Source of the DNA: Brachionus koreanus
Lineage: Eukaryota > Rotifera > Eurotatoria > Ploima > Brachionidae
DNA length: 64,000 nt
Reading direction: 5' to 3'
Assembly: GCA_016987375.1 (NCBI GenBank)
Contig: PJRA01000343.1
Coordinates: 408,635-472,634, forward strand
Part shown: in pieces, positions 47,601-60,075 of the stretch
How positions within the stretch are numbered: the first letter of the stretch is position 1
Layout of the letters: each line of letters opens with the position of its first letter
The notes under the pieces: generated by a model
What the model was told of the DNA's origin: nothing
Seen by the model: the letters and a program-made list of their open reading frames with translations, nothing else
Database searches by the model: none
Made by a program: the position numbers and the translations under genes

Positions 47601-50600
47601 GGAATTTTCCGTTCAGCTTATAACTCAAATCAACAGCTTGAATGCTAACTCCAAATTTATTCAAAAGGACATTTATAATTTATTTGACCATGCATGCTTA
47701 TCGTTTGCAAATCAAGAGGCAAAAAATTATGACAAAGCATATTGCTATTTGTTCAAAATGAACAATTTCATTCGTCAAATAAGAGCTGTTTTTGGTCTAA
47801 TGGATCAATGGTCAATAGATGGATGTATTGAACTAATCGACTTTTGCATCAAAAAGTGTCAATTTTTCGAAATGAATGATTTTCGTCCTTATGAAGCTGA
47901 AAATTCAAATTCGTTGATGGATATTTTGCTCGACAAGAGAAAAGAATTTAGTGCCTACAAGGACTTGATAACTTGTGCGCAAAATGTTCTAGAAAAATAC
48001 TATGAACATCAGCAAATACAAGATGCAGCTGGCTTTTACGACTCAAATTGTCAATTAAGTTTCTCTTCAACGAATGAATTGGATAGAAATTTTAATCTTT
48101 CCTATTTCAATAAGATAAAAAGAGTCTGCCAACGGTGTCTCACTTGGCAGTACGCCAAAGCTCAGCTTGAAAGCTCTCGTAATCAAGATGACGATGATTT
48201 AAAGGAATTGATCATTGATTTGTTTTTACTCAATGATAAATTCATTAGCGCTAAATATTTGATAAGAAAATATAATTTAAACGAAAAATTACAGTTTAAA
48301 ATTGAATTTGGTCATTTGAAATTTCGATTATTAAATTTAAATGCAGTTAGTAGCATAATCGAAATAGACTTTGATTCAATATTAAAAGAATGCATTTCAT
48401 TTTGCAGAAACACCAAAGCTGAGTACGATTTGTATTTGTTCAACATTTGTTTTAAGTTAATTAACGAGCTAAAATTTTTCAATGACTTGAATAACCAAGT
48501 TCTGATATCATTGTGCGAATTTTTGATTAGAAACTTCATTGATTTTCTCAATAGAGATCAGCTGAATGAATTAAAGATAATTCAACTTACGGCTAAAATT
48601 TTTCAAATTCTGGTCCAAGATGAAAGTATTTATTTTGAGTCGTACAAACGTCATCATTCAAAGCCCATCTTTATAATCGAACAACTTCTCATGAATGGAA
48701 AAATTGATCTATGCGCCAAAACAATAAAATTGTGCCGTGATTTATTAAAAAATAAAGAACTTAATGATGACATAAACCAATTACTGGTCAAATATGCTCA
48801 TAAAGCTTTAGAATTTCAAATATTTACTGAGAAAAGAAAAGATTGTTTTGAACTAGATAAAAATTCATCGCCAAATAATCTCAAGTCAAAGATTTCACCA
48901 AAAAAGATTAGTTCAATAATAAATGCTGCATCCTCACCAAGTAGAAATTCAATTTTATCAAATTTTAAGACAAAAGCTTTATTGTTCGAAGAAAATTCAC
49001 CTAAAGTAGAAAACAATTTTAAAATGCCCGTTCTTCCACCTAATAAAGAGGATTGGATCAAAGACGACGAAGTAAATGATTGTATGGTTTGTAAAGTGAC
49101 TAAGTTTAGCTTAATAAATAGACGTCATCATTGTAGACGCTGTGGAAGGGTGGTTTGTGGTCCGTGTTCACAAAAATCAACATTAATTGAGAATGTAGCC
49201 AAACGAACTTGTGACGATTGCTTTCGTCAGCTAGAAATTCAGCGAGAAAGTGAAATTTCTCTCACTGAAGAGATAAAATCAAAGTCATTTAAGCGCAGAA
49301 GCTTAGTTTTATCTCAAAAATGTAACAATGTTTACAATGATGAAAAAATAAATTATTATTTAATAGGCAATAGTGAAAATGAAACTAGCCTTATACGTGA
49401 CAAAGAAGTGAGAGAAAACTTTCGATATTCTCAAGCGCCAAGCACCTCTTTGTGCCTTTCTATTCTTGATTTACATGATAATTTATTTGAATGTGGTAAA
49501 AGTTTGCTCAGTATGTGCGACGATTTGAGTTTATATCTACAAAAAGCAAATCAACAAGAAGATCATGGCCTAGTAATAAATATTATTAAACACTTAATTC
49601 AAAATGCCAAAGTTAAATTACTTCAAAATTCATCTTCGAACATCATTTCTTTATGTGATAGCTATTTAAGTTTAATAGACATTTTACAACAACTTTTATT
49701 AGCAAATTGCTCTATTATACCATCATTAAATGAATTAATGAACAACGAATCTGTACGAAGAATAAGAAATCGACTACTTGAAGAAGAGCGACATGAATTG
49801 GCCATGAATTTGAGCACAAAATGTGGCTTAGACACTCAAACAGTTTGGGCCTCGTGGGGTCTTGTTGAACTAAGACGCTCAAATTATAAAGAAGCAAGAA
49901 ACAAATTTGAAAAGTGTTTAAAACCAGTATCTGATAAGCATCCTATTAACAATACAGCTAATTTGAAAATTTTAAATGACATACTAAACTTTTTTGAAAC
50001 AACTGCACCAATTCGTAAAATAAAAGTAAAATTCTACTCAGCGAGTAGTAAAAGGAAAAAAATAAATTCAAATACATCAACAAATTCCTTTGACTATTTG
50101 GCTTGTTAAATATAAATAAAACTAAATAATTAAACTCTAATCTTTTAGAATATCAAAAGTCTTCTTTCACAACCTATAAATGTCGAGAAATTGGTGTCCG
50201 AGCCTAAAAATGTATTTATTTTTTAAGTCTTAATAAATCTTAATTGAAAAAATTTGACAAATTAGAATTGTTTTGGTACTGGAAGTTTGAATAATGAAGA
50301 GTTCGAGGAGTCTATGTTCTACTTGGAGACTTATGGTACTCATTTTTTGGTGGTTTCATTTTTTCAACGCAATAGACTTTTAAAAAATGCAATTGAATAT
50401 CTTGTTGAAAATGTATAGTTTTTAACTAAATTTAAAGCTGAGAAATTTTTTTAAAAAATTCCAAAAAGAAATGCAGCGCTGAAATTTTCGTAGAAACAAT
50501 TTTGATTACAAGTTTGAAGATTGGTGATTTTTTTCCTCTGGTTGAAATGATGATCAGCATGGAGAAAATACAATACAAGCTTTATCCTTACTATTCAGCG

Positions 50601-51704
50601 ATCGGGAAATTTTTAGAAAAAAACGGATACATAAACACTCTTTACGATTTTCAAATTCAAATGAAAGTACTTTTGAGTTAAGAACCCAAAAAATTAATTT
50701 CTTTTTGAGTTATTTAGGATTTTGTCCGATCATGCATGAGTTGCATTTATTTTTTTACAAAAAATGCTAGTACTTATTCTGATTTGTATAGAAATCTTCA
50801 TTTTCTAAAAACAGCGAGAAAGCATCTTGAACAATATTTAGAATCTTTGGCCAGAAAACAAAATACGGCAGGAAGCCAATCATGGAAAATAAAAAATGAT
50901 AATAATATACGAAAGCAAATGTCGGCTCAAGAAATTGACAGGTTAAATTTATTTTTTATTAGGATAATTTTTAAAATTTCAACTTGTAAATTAAAGTTAT
51001 AAAAATGCTATAGACTTGCAAATAGAAGTAACCAAATTTATTTGTAATTCAGAAAAAATAAATCGTAACGATGGAAAACTTTTTACATTGTTCGGCAATA
51101 ATGATGCCAAAATATCGTTATGCTGTCAGATTTTATTAATTGGTAATTCGGTTCAAGAAGGTTATGGTTTTGTTATACGAATAATACAGGTAAACTCTTT
51201 TCGAAAAATTCATTCTTTTAAATAAACGAATTACATTTGATTAAGTGTTTTAATTTAAATTCTACACTGGTCTATTCACAAATATCACGAGAACTTTCTA
51301 AACAACTCAACTTTAAAGAAATAAACAATCTTTTAAAATGCATTGACGAATCTGGATATAAAGAAGATAAAAATTTAACCTATGATGAATGTATTTCAAC
51401 TTGCATTCGAGTATTTGCAACAGCTAACACTGAAAATCCGACTGCGGAAGAAACAAACAATGGACACCAGCAGCTTTCGAAATATAGTCGTGATATAGAG
51501 AATCTTGTACAACTCATGAAAAATGATGAAAACAAAATAAATGCCTACATTTTAATTGGAAAATTGAAATCAGCTTATTTGATAGCCATCAGACTAGAAA
51601 GAATGGATATCGTTAAACATATTACAAATGTAGCCGAAAGACTTGGTCAAAATTTAATCCGAGATATTTGTATCAAATGGCTAGAAAAATATTCCAACAA
51701 ATAA
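41697..51704 (+). CDS. ZFYVE26: Spastizin / FYVE-CENT (zinc finger FYVE domain protein 26)
   Basis: Large PI3P-binding protein that works with spatacsin and AP-5 in autophagic lysosome reformation and cytokinesis. Ten exons were traced: 41697-41905, 41964-43088, 43142-43290, 43367-50025, 50149-50211, 50266-50412, 50469-50666, 50718-50941, 50997-51189 and 51246-51704. They encode 3141 residues, clearly longer than the vertebrate protein (about 2540). The FYVE finger is at about residues 2390-2455, with WIKDDEVNDCMVC, the basic RRHHCRRCGR motif, CGPCS and CDDCF. Helical-repeat segments match spastizin on both sides: EQLLMNGKIDLCAKTI and YAHKALEF before it; QAPSTSLCLSILDLHDNLFE, GLDTQTVWASWGL and KLKSAYLIAIRLER after it. 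The N-terminus (HSFGKEIETSANKLFNFFC) also matches. Exon 4 is 6.66 kb without an intron, while the last kilobase is split into six small exons. Confidence 0.95.
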
Positions 51705-53213
51705 ATTTAAACCATTTTTACACATATCAATATTTTTAATTACTTGTAAAATTCTATCTTAATATTTTTTCTAATAATTTTTTTAGCATCCAAAAAAAGT
51801 TTCGTATTTTAATAATTCAAAATAAAATTAAAAAAACTCTTAACATTTTAATTTTCTTTTAATTGAGTTTTTAAAAACATCGATTTCTATAGATTTGCAA
51901 TACTAATGTACTTTACACCTCACAAATTATTTGTCAAGGAAAAATTTTAATTAATGCATAATCAAAATTACCATAATACTTAACTCATAATCATCTTTCT
52001 CAATTGAAGTCTTTCAAATTTATATTAATATTCTTGAGTTACCCCCAGGAATATAGGTTTAAAATTATTTGCTGTTTGAATAAATGTTGAACACAAGAAG
52101 ATGTTCAGTAAATATGAAATAAATTTTATTTAATTGAAATAAAATAAATCAGACTCGTTTATAATGTCTGATTTGAACAAGACATATTTCAGGTTTGATG
52201 AGCCTTAACCAAAAAACACAGTAGTAATGATAAGATTAAATACTACGACTATGACATAAAATTACTCTTCCGACTGATGATGATGATGAATTTCAAAAAA
52301 TAGATAGACGAAAACATGTTGTGATTAAATAGTTATTTCGACTTTATTTTTAAATTTTTTTAGTTTTTAAAGTATTAACCATATATCTTTTTATCCTTTT
52401 TCTTAATATGCATACTTAAATTGGAATTTATAATACGACATCGAACTAATTTGACTTTTTTTTTTATTTTTTATTTTATTTTTTTCTTATCTTTTGCCTT
52501 TGAGGCTCGAACTTAATAAATAATAATAAAAATAATAATAATAATATTTGGTAATAAATTTTAATCAAAAAATAAAAAAATAATTTTTTTTTTTTTTCTG
52601 TTTAATTTTTCGATATTTAGATTTTCTGCATAATAAGATTATTAGACAGAAATTCTATTCTCAATTAAAAACTTCACTTCATTCAAAAAGATCCAAGACT
52701 AGAAACACTATTTGACCCTTGCGGTGTAAGTTAAGAATAATTTAATATAGACGAGATGATGTTTATAGCCTAGGCCAAACTAAGCCAAAGTTGTGTTTCG
52801 TGTTTAGAGGGTGCAAAATCTTTGCTAAATCGATTTTTTAATTTTTGTTTTTTTTTTAAAGAAAAAAAAGATAGGTCTTTTTTCCAATTTGTATCCCTAA
52901 GTTGAATTGTTTATTTTTTGACAGATTTGCAAAAGAATGTTTTATAGTTCGATTATTTCTTCAAAAAGTTACTGAAATATTAGAAATTTAATCGAAATTA
53001 GTTGTATTAAAAATGTTAAAGATCTATTAAAGATTTATTTTTAAAACATTTATAAAAAATTATTTTTTTTGAGATTAAATACAATCATCAAAATGAAAAA
53101 AAAAATTCTCAATTCAAGTAAAAAGTTTTGGTTTTAATTTTTTGAAAAAATTTAAAAGTTCTCTTTCATCATTTTCTTCCTTGATTAAAAATTTAAGTCT
53201 TAAATTGATACAT
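51705..53213. other. Convergent intergenic region with simple repeats
   Basis: AT-rich sequence between the converging 3' ends of ZFYVE26 and the RMDN gene. It contains an ATA trinucleotide microsatellite at about 52517-52551, a GAT run near 52275 and several T runs. No gene was recognised. Confidence 0.6.
52517..52551. repeat. (TAA)n microsatellite
   Basis: An imperfect run of TAA units (AATAATAATAAAAATAATAA type) about 35 bp long. Confidence 0.8.
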
Positions 53214-54523
53214 TTAGTTAAAATTATAAATTACTTCAGTTGTTTGAGATTTTATATTCAATGCTTCATTTAGAAATTGTAATGCTTTTTCTTTTTCTTT
53301 TTTAGACACAAAGCACTTTATTAAATCATTTATTAGATTTTCGAGTTTATTCCAAGATTAAAATACTACTTTAGCTATGTATATTAGATTGATCTTACAT
53401 TTTTTGGGATTTAACTGTTCAGCTTTTAAAAAGTCATTTAATGCATTTTCAATTGTAATTTCAGGCATTTTTCGACAAAAAAGTTTAACCGCATATTTCT
53501 CAGGCCAAGACAAACTAAACATCTAAAAAAATATATATAAAAATAATTATTTTTTATAGAATTTTACTTTATAAAACCATCGACCCCTAAGATAAAATAA
53601 AATGAAATCATCCTGATTCATATCAATTGCAATGTCTAAATGTTCCTAAATTTTCATAAGAAAAATGATCAAAAACTGAAAATTAAAAAAAATAAATACT
53701 TTAAATTCAAATCCATTTTTCACTTTTTCATTTAAATTGTTGTAGTCTGAGATTTTTCCAATATATATGGCATACCTAGCATGAAAAAAATTTCCTTTAT
53801 ATTGATATTAAAAAAGTGCAAAATCATTTAAATTGCAAAAAATTAAAAGGAATAGAATTTTAAAATATGGACTTTCAAATACACTGATTCTTATTAAAAT
53901 ACTATCAACTCACCATTTATGCGACAAATAGCTTTCTGGATTCCATTTTAAACATTTTTGTGCGATTTCGAATGCATAAAAGCGGATTTTTTTTTTCATT
54001 TCCACATCTGGTTCTTTTTCATCGAGAGCATTTATCAATCTTAAAAAGTCAATAGTTTCTTCAAACTCTCTTTTCTATTTGCAATTTTTAGGATTTTAAG
54101 AAGATCATATATATATATATTTTATACTACTTGATTAAAATAACTTTGATAGCTTAGAAACTTTTGTTTCAAAATTTCATATTTTTCTTCTTTATAATCA
54201 ATTTTCTTGCGTTCAGGTGATGTTGGAGGTGTTTTGTATGAGCTTTGACTTGAATTACGTGTAATCGATCGTGATCGTGGTTTCTTATCGGAAGCTTTTA
54301 AATCAGTGGATTTTTCCCATTCCTCTTGTTTTTTTTTTAATAAATCTAATTCAACAGACAGTTTTTGAACATTTTTTTCCAAATTAACAAAAAATTTTTT
54401 TAATTTCCAATACTTGTATAAAATAAACAATGAAAATCCAAAAGATCCGCTAACGAACATCAAAAAGATGCCAAATCGTTTTTTTATTAAGAAATTTCGG
54501 TTTTTAAACACAAAATTTCCCAT
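53214..54523 (-). CDS. Regulator of microtubule dynamics family protein (RMDN, RMDN3/PTPIP51-like)
   Basis: TPR-like protein of the RMDN (FAM82) family; the RMDN3 member tethers mitochondria to the ER. Six exons were traced: 54523-54131, 54074-53914, 53775-53700, 53645-53568, 53522-53370 and 53315-53214. They encode 320 residues. The N-terminus is basic and followed by a membrane segment (residues ~16-36, FGIFLMFVSGSFGFSLFILY), a coiled coil (~45-70) and a Ser/Pro-rich linker (PRSRSITRNSS, TPPTSPE). The TPR-like core shows RFYAFEIAQKCLKWNPES, HKWYAIYIG, KEHLDIAIDMNQDDFILFYL then RGRWFYK, and ALNDFLKAEQLNPKKCKINL. Membrane anchor plus linker resembles RMDN2/3, but the length is nearer RMDN1, so no paralogue symbol is given. 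An (AT)n run lies in intron 1 (about 54106-54121). Confidence 0.88.
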
Positions 54524-54880
54524 TGGAATTTTAAATTGATCAAAATACTAATTATTATACGATTTTACGAATTTTTTCATAGTTACAAAGATATTATTGT
54601 TATAATAGAAACAAAATTTGAAAATTTATTATATTTTTAACTTAAAAAATTATGTTTAAATTTAAGTGAAAAAAACGTTTCACAATCTTTTGTCTTAAAA
54701 ATTAGCAAAATTCAAAAAATTTCAATATTTTTTTTTAATGTGAAATGTAACTTTATTAAATATCTTTAAAAGAGGAAGAAATAAAAATATTAAATTCCAT
54801 ATCTTTTTATCACTTTAATCTTTACTTTTAAAATAAAACGATTTTTTTATTTTCTTTATCTTAAAATAACGTCTATTAAT
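54524..54880. other. 5' flank of the RMDN gene
   Basis: AT-rich; no feature recognised. Confidence 0.5.
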
Positions 54881-55640
54881 AATAATAGTTAATATTCTTT
54901 GATTAAATTTAGCTTAAATATCACCTTTCTTTTTAGAAGTTCTAATCGCAAATTAGCAAATCTTGAGTCATAATTCAGACTTCTTATTTGTGCAACAAGT
55001 TTCGTTTCTTTCTACTTGTTTTGGTCTAAATATACCCTTTTTAAATATGTATTCCAGACAGGCGCACATTATTCTAACATATCTTTTCTTAAGTTGCAAA
55101 AATGATTAAGGAACCCAATACACAAATGTTTTATTGAGCATACCAAGCATATTGTTGGGTTTTTTTAACGCAGCTATCAATTTTATCATTCGATTGGAGT
55201 TTGTTGTTCACCATTAAACCAAAATCGTCTTTAGTAGTAGTTTAAGCTAATTCAACTTTGATATCATTCAAATTGAACATTAAGATTTCTTGCCCAGCAA
55301 TCTTTGAGAAGCCAGTATTACACGCATTAGTTTACACGCCTTCACGCTTTGACAAGTGAACCATCTTGTCAATGAATTAGAATTTGATCACTTGTTTTAC
55401 TAATGACACTAATAAATTTGCTTTCATCCTAAAAAAAGCTTAAAAAAGTGACTTACTAACTCTGGTAATTCATATATGAAGATCAGGAATAGTAACGCAT
55501 TAAAAACTGAATTTTGAATGACCCCACTTAGCACATCAACTCAATCAGATTTATCTTAACCAACTACTCAACTCTGTTCGCTTGCTTGTAGAAAATTTCG
55601 ACCGACGCCAACTTACTGGTAAATCCATATCTCTTTCATT
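54881..55640 (-). mobile_element. LINE reverse-transcriptase relic (jockey/CR1-like C-terminal half)
   Basis: Minus-strand pieces in shifting frames match the end of a jockey/CR1-type RT. Near 55540-55440 is the box GVIQNSVFNALLFLIFIYEL, a degraded GVPQGSVLGPLLF..INDL. Near 55190-55110 is NRMIKLIAALKKPNNMLGML, and near 55090-54960 is RIMCACLEYIFKKGIFRPKQ followed by VERNETCC and NLRLELLKRKVIFKLNLI. Many stops are present. The pattern differs from the LINE family at 16905 and 59116. Local GC is higher than the surroundings. Confidence 0.7.
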
Positions 55641-57182
55641 TGATCTTAATTATTGTTAATAAGAGAATTAAAGATCAGAGACACTAAACTTAAGCAGCAA
55701 TTTCTGAAATTTTTGATTGATATTATGTGATTGGTATTTCTTCTTGGATTTTTTTTTAAAATCGTGTTCTATAAGTATTTTGAACTCTAATAAAAAACTA
55801 AAATAAAATGAAAAAATTGAAGAATGAATTATTCGCCAGTGATTTAATAAAATATGTATAATCTATCTAATAAAAATTTTTTTTTTATGATCTATATTAT
55901 TTTATTGCTATTTATTTAGTATTTTATTTTTGGTAGTCTTTTAAATTTTTGGAATTAAAAAATTGGCAAGTTGCTACTAATTTTATCGGTAAAAATTGAT
56001 CTAAATATTATAATAACTAAAATTAAAATCACTTTATACTTTCCTCATTTATAATATTTAGATCATTAATTTTAAAGTGATATGCTAAAATAAAATTGAC
56101 TATTAGTATTTTATTTAATTGAAAATCTATTTTTATTTGTCAAATAATTTCAAGGAAAAAATATAACATATTAATTATATAGCTTAAAACCAATTAAAAA
56201 AATCTAATATAAAAAAATTAATTTTAAAACAATCTTGATTAATAAAAAGGAAAACTAAATTTTTACAGATTCAAATCGTATTTTAATAAAAAAAGCTGAC
56301 TGTTTTTAAAATTTTGCTGAAAACATATTTTAGATAATGAACAAAGTCCTTCAAATAATCGATTATGGCTTTGTGACGTATGAAAGCCCATATGAGAGAA
56401 ACATATAATCGTTCAGAGTTTGAAATTAATCTATTAATTAAGAAAAACTATTTGGTAAGTTGGTATGCAATATATATTTTTTTTTCAGAGAGCAATAATT
56501 TTCCAATTAAATATAGAGTTTCAATTAGCTAAAAATTTGAATAAACATTTAGAAAGTGCGTAGAAACGGAAATGGGTAAAAGCTTTAGCTTTCAAAATAT
56601 TTCCAAAATCATTTAATCTTGAAAATCGAGTATTATTTTAAATCATTTTTGTTTCAATTTACAAATAGAAGTTTCAAATTATCAAAATTTTGTTTATTGA
56701 TTTTCCAAAAGCCATTTTCAATTTTTCCATTTTTCTTCGCAAGATTTTGTATACAGGCTTTAAATTGAAATGAAATTTTGCTGGCGAATATCACAAAACA
56801 AACATTTTGTTTCGGCTCAAACTTTTCATTACGGTTAACTTAAAAACTTTGCTTAGCTTATCAAAAAAAGATTTTAAGTATATTTTCGATGAATTTCCGA
56901 AATCTTGGCTTTTCTTCTTTTTTTTTTTTTTTGAGAATTTTTATGATTGAATATAATGATTAATTTGTTATTCCATCTTTGAGTTAAAAATTCCGGCAAA
57001 ATTATGACGTGATTTGATTTTAAAGACTTAATTAAAAAAGAAAATAATTGATGCAAAATATCAATTTAAATATTTTTTTCTCCTATTTTAGATTAGAAAG
57101 ACTATCAGAAAAAATCTAAAATACATTACATGTTTTGGAAATGAGTCTCAATCGTCAAAATTATTATTTACATTTTTATTAA
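55641..57182. other. Intergenic, nothing recognised
   Basis: AT-rich. The right end is the 5' flank of the GPCR gene. No exon, RNA gene or repeat is supported. Confidence 0.5.
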
Positions 57183-58832
57183 ATGATGCATTCAATTTTG
57201 TTAGACACAATAAATAACACTTTGACTTGTCACATATTTCCAAGAGCCAAGTATCCAGAAGGCTTATACTTAACCTATGAAACATGTCCCGAAATATTTG
57301 ACAATCATACAGCAAAAATAGTGCGATATTGTTGCTTAAACATAATGATTTCACAAATTCAAGATTCTTTCTATAAGAAAACTCAAGATTGGTTAAGATA
57401 TAACAGCTCTAGTGTATTAGTTGGACCGGCAGTCATATTTAATATTTTATCTTTGCTGGTTTTAACTAAATTTAATCGATTTAGAAATATATCCAAAAAT
57501 TCTACTACATTTTATATGAAAAGTTTGTGCATATTCGATACATCGACGATAGTCAGTAAATTTCTAAATGAATTGATTGTAGTAAGAAATGGCTTAAGAC
57601 AGGAGCCTTGGATAATTAACTCGTTTATGTGCAAATTTTTGGGTTTTTCTGAGTCATGTTTTGCTATTTCGTCCATTTACATCTTGATTGCGATGAGTTT
57701 CGAGAAATTAATTTGTGTTCTTATGCCTCTAGAAGTTGGGTTGATTTTAACCAGATTTAAAGCGAAAATTGCTTTCATATTAATTTTCATAATTTCTGCT
57801 TTGATTTCAAGCTACAATTTGTTCGATAGACGTGCTTTTGTGTTTGAATGGTTCGAACAAGCTGAAGCAAACAATCTCAATTCAAATGAAACTTTTTCCA
57901 GAAACAATTCAATGGGCAAAATTAGTTTAAAAAGAGTCTCTTACGATTGTGATTCAAACTGGCCAAATAAAAAAAATGACTGGCTATTAATAAACAATAT
58001 AATAAGAGTTTTCTTACCCATAATTTTACTATGTATATGTAACTTTTGGATAATAATAGCTTTGACAAAGGCAAAAAAAAGATCCCAAGTATTATTCAAT
58101 TCTAACACATATTTTGAAGACGATAAAAAAAATTCATCCCATCAACTTTTTCAATTGAACCAAAATCAAAGATCATTGTCAAATAAATCATATTCGTCAG
58201 GCCACCGAAGTGCAAACATCAAAGGTGAAAGAAAATCAGATGGCAATTTGAAATCAAAGAAAAATACTCAACATATATCGATAATGTTGCTTGCTGTATC
58301 GGTTGGATTCATATTTTGTAATTTACCTTTTGCCATAAGAACTTTATTTCATAGATATTTTTCGGAAAGATTCAAGCTTATTGACTACTTGTACTATAGT
58401 GAAAATCTTTTCATTTTAACTACGTCTAGACGAGAAATATTAAATTCTGTGAGATATGAATTTTTTTCTAGCTTAACTCACTTACTTCTTGATCTTAACT
58501 ATATAATGAATTTTTTTTTATTTTTTTTATCTGGCAGCCGGTTTAGATCACAATTGTTTACTATTTTAAAATGCAAAAAAAAACTTAATACAAATAGATC
58601 AAATGTTTTTGTCACTAATTATAAAGAGTCAAATAATCTTGATTCATTTCATAAAAAGCGATTAAGCTCAAAACTATCAATGTATAACAGCTTAGAAACT
58701 AAGAAAAATTCAATTAATGAAAAATCGATAAACGAAATTACTAATTTAAAAAAAGAAGCCGAATTTTCGTTTTTAATGAACAATGTTTGCAATAATCAAG
58801 CTCTATTGATGTCATCGCCAAACAAAAATTGA
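57183..58832 (+). CDS. Rhodopsin-class G-protein-coupled receptor (peptide-receptor-like)
   Basis: Seven-transmembrane receptor of 549 residues in one exon. Predicted segments are TM1 ~77-97, TM2 ~111-133, TM3 ~151-175, TM4 ~193-211, TM5 ~272-295, TM6 ~374-396 and TM7 ~432-455. Cys150 at the top of TM3 and Cys256 in the second extracellular loop are placed for the conserved disulfide. N-glycosylation sequons occur in the N-terminus (NNT near 11, NHT near 41). The cytoplasmic end of TM3 reads SFEKL instead of E/DRY, and TM7 ends LNYIMNFFLFFLSGSRFR, with no NPxxY but like the NFFLY..SG..FR form of invertebrate neuropeptide (FMRFamide-type) receptors. Loop 3 and the tail are long and Ser/Asn/Lys-rich. 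The ligand cannot be assigned. A second in-frame Met follows immediately, so the start is M1 or M2. Confidence 0.85.
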   Translation: MMHSILLDTINNTLTCHIFPRAKYPEGLYLTYETCPEIFDNHTAKIVRYCCLNIMISQIQDSFYKKTQDWLRYNSSSVLVGPAVIFNILSLLVLTKFNRFRNISKNSTTFYMKSLCIFDTSTIVSKFLNELIVVRNGLRQEPWIINSFMCKFLGFSESCFAISSIYILIAMSFEKLICVLMPLEVGLILTRFKAKIAFILIFIISALISSYNLFDRRAFVFEWFEQAEANNLNSNETFSRNNSMGKISLKRVSYDCDSNWPNKKNDWLLINNIIRVFLPIILLCICNFWIIIALTKAKKRSQVLFNSNTYFEDDKKNSSHQLFQLNQNQRSLSNKSYSSGHRSANIKGERKSDGNLKSKKNTQHISIMLLAVSVGFIFCNLPFAIRTLFHRYFSERFKLIDYLYYSENLFILTTSRREILNSVRYEFFSSLTHLLLDLNYIMNFFLFFLSGSRFRSQLFTILKCKKKLNTNRSNVFVTNYKESNNLDSFHKKRLSSKLSMYNSLETKKNSINEKSINEITNLKKEAEFSFLMNNVCNNQALLMSSPNKN

Positions 58833-59115
58833 AGCATTCATCTTTATTACTTTATAAAAACTTTAAAATAATTACTTTTTTTTTTTTCAATATGTTATAT
58901 ATTTAAAATAAATAATCATAATATTGTATTTTCTTTACAAAAATTATGGATCAAAACCAAAAATTAATTTGCTAATTACGAAGCTTTCTTGCTTTTTTTT
59001 AAACTCTGATAAGATTAATAACCATGCATAAAAAATAATTTATTTTAGATTAGCAAAATTCACTTTGATTAACAAATATTTCCTACTAGAAATAAATATT
59101 TTCTTTTGCTCATTC
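58833..59115. other. 3' flank of the GPCR gene
   Basis: AT-rich; AATAAATAATC near 58910 could serve as a poly(A) signal. Nothing else was seen. Confidence 0.5.
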
Positions 59116-59660
59116 ACTTCTTGTGAAGCATAAGGTCATTACTTTTTATTTCTACTCAAGTCGATCCTTCACACTTGCTTCTCTCCATGTCTTTCCCATT
59201 TCGATGAGCTTTTTCATGATTGTTGACCTCCATGTTACTGCTGGTCTTCCTACCTTACATCGCCCTTGGTCCATTGATTAGTTCAGCAGCGACAGTATCC
59301 CCAGAGTCCTGCACAGGCTTCCAGTGTGGAAGATGTTTAGGCTTCTTTTGTCAGATTCACAAATTTCCCAACATTCACTTCCGTACATCAGTGTTGCTTT
59401 TACTACAGATTTGTACAGTTTGAAATTTGTTTCCTTGCTATAGCTGGCTAATTTCGCTGCTGGTCGGAGTCTAGCTAAGCTACTGTGCTTTAGCAAGTCT
59501 TTTCTTAATGAATTTTAATGTTCTTTGTGCTCCCATTGCTATACTGATGATTCTTCCTAAGTATGTAACACACTCGACTTGTGAATCATCGATTGTGATC
59601 GGAGTATCCATTTTATGCACATAACTTTCGTTTTGGCCACATTTATTTTGAAAAAAAAAT
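59116..59660 (-). mobile_element. LINE 3'-end fragment, same family as 16905-17830
   Basis: The minus-strand frame at 59496-59278 contains LARLRPAAKLASYSKETNFK, LYKSVVKATLMYGSECWEI and RSLNIFHTGSLCRTLGI, the C-terminal part of a LINE ORF2. Just downstream in another frame is GRPAVTWRSTIMKKLIEMGK, the typical last block. Around 59533-59595 it shares a run of about 23 identical bases (CACTCGACTTGTGAATCATC and flanks) with 16955-16980. It is truncated at the 5' end. Confidence 0.82.
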
Positions 59661-59865
59661 ATACTAGCAATTAATTTTATTCTAGATTAATAAAAAACTA
59701 GTTAAAAAATATTTAAATAAAATAAATACAGTTTTAAAATTTAAAATAGACTTTTAGTTAATTTCTATCATAAAAAAAAATTGAACTATGCTATGTAAAC
59801 TTGATTGGTTTGAATTTTGATAATTTTTACCTTGGATTTCCTTTTCAAAAATTTAAGAATGATAA

Positions 59866-60075
59866 ATAGAGTTGTCAAACGGGCCCATGAATACGGACAC
59901 GGACCGGGTTCGTACCAACCGAATAATGAATGGCCTGGATCATAATCCGCCACAAAGGATCTTTCTGAATAAGTCAGGATTCAGGTACGGATCCTTTTTA
60001 AATAACGATTCTTTTTGCCGGACCCGTACCAGGATCTGGACCCATTTTAGCGGGATAAATCAATTATATTTATGA
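59866..60075. mobile_element. GC-rich patch, possible hAT-type terminal or MITE remnant
   Basis: The base composition jumps. The patch opens with TAGAGTTGTCAAACGGGCCC, which resembles the ends of many hAT-superfamily elements (…TG..AAACGGGCC). GACCCGTACC/GGTACGG-like motifs recur within it in both orientations. A second small GC-rich patch (GGGACCGGCC…GCGGGTTCGCC) lies at about 60297-60330. The matching opposite terminus and target duplication were not found. Confidence 0.35.

Noticed and set aside
53345..53369. Alternative exon using a T|GTAAG donor at 53399 in the RMDN gene
   Set aside because: No AG acceptor gives an open frame. The donor at 53370 with the acceptor before 53315 keeps phase and restores the TPR pattern.
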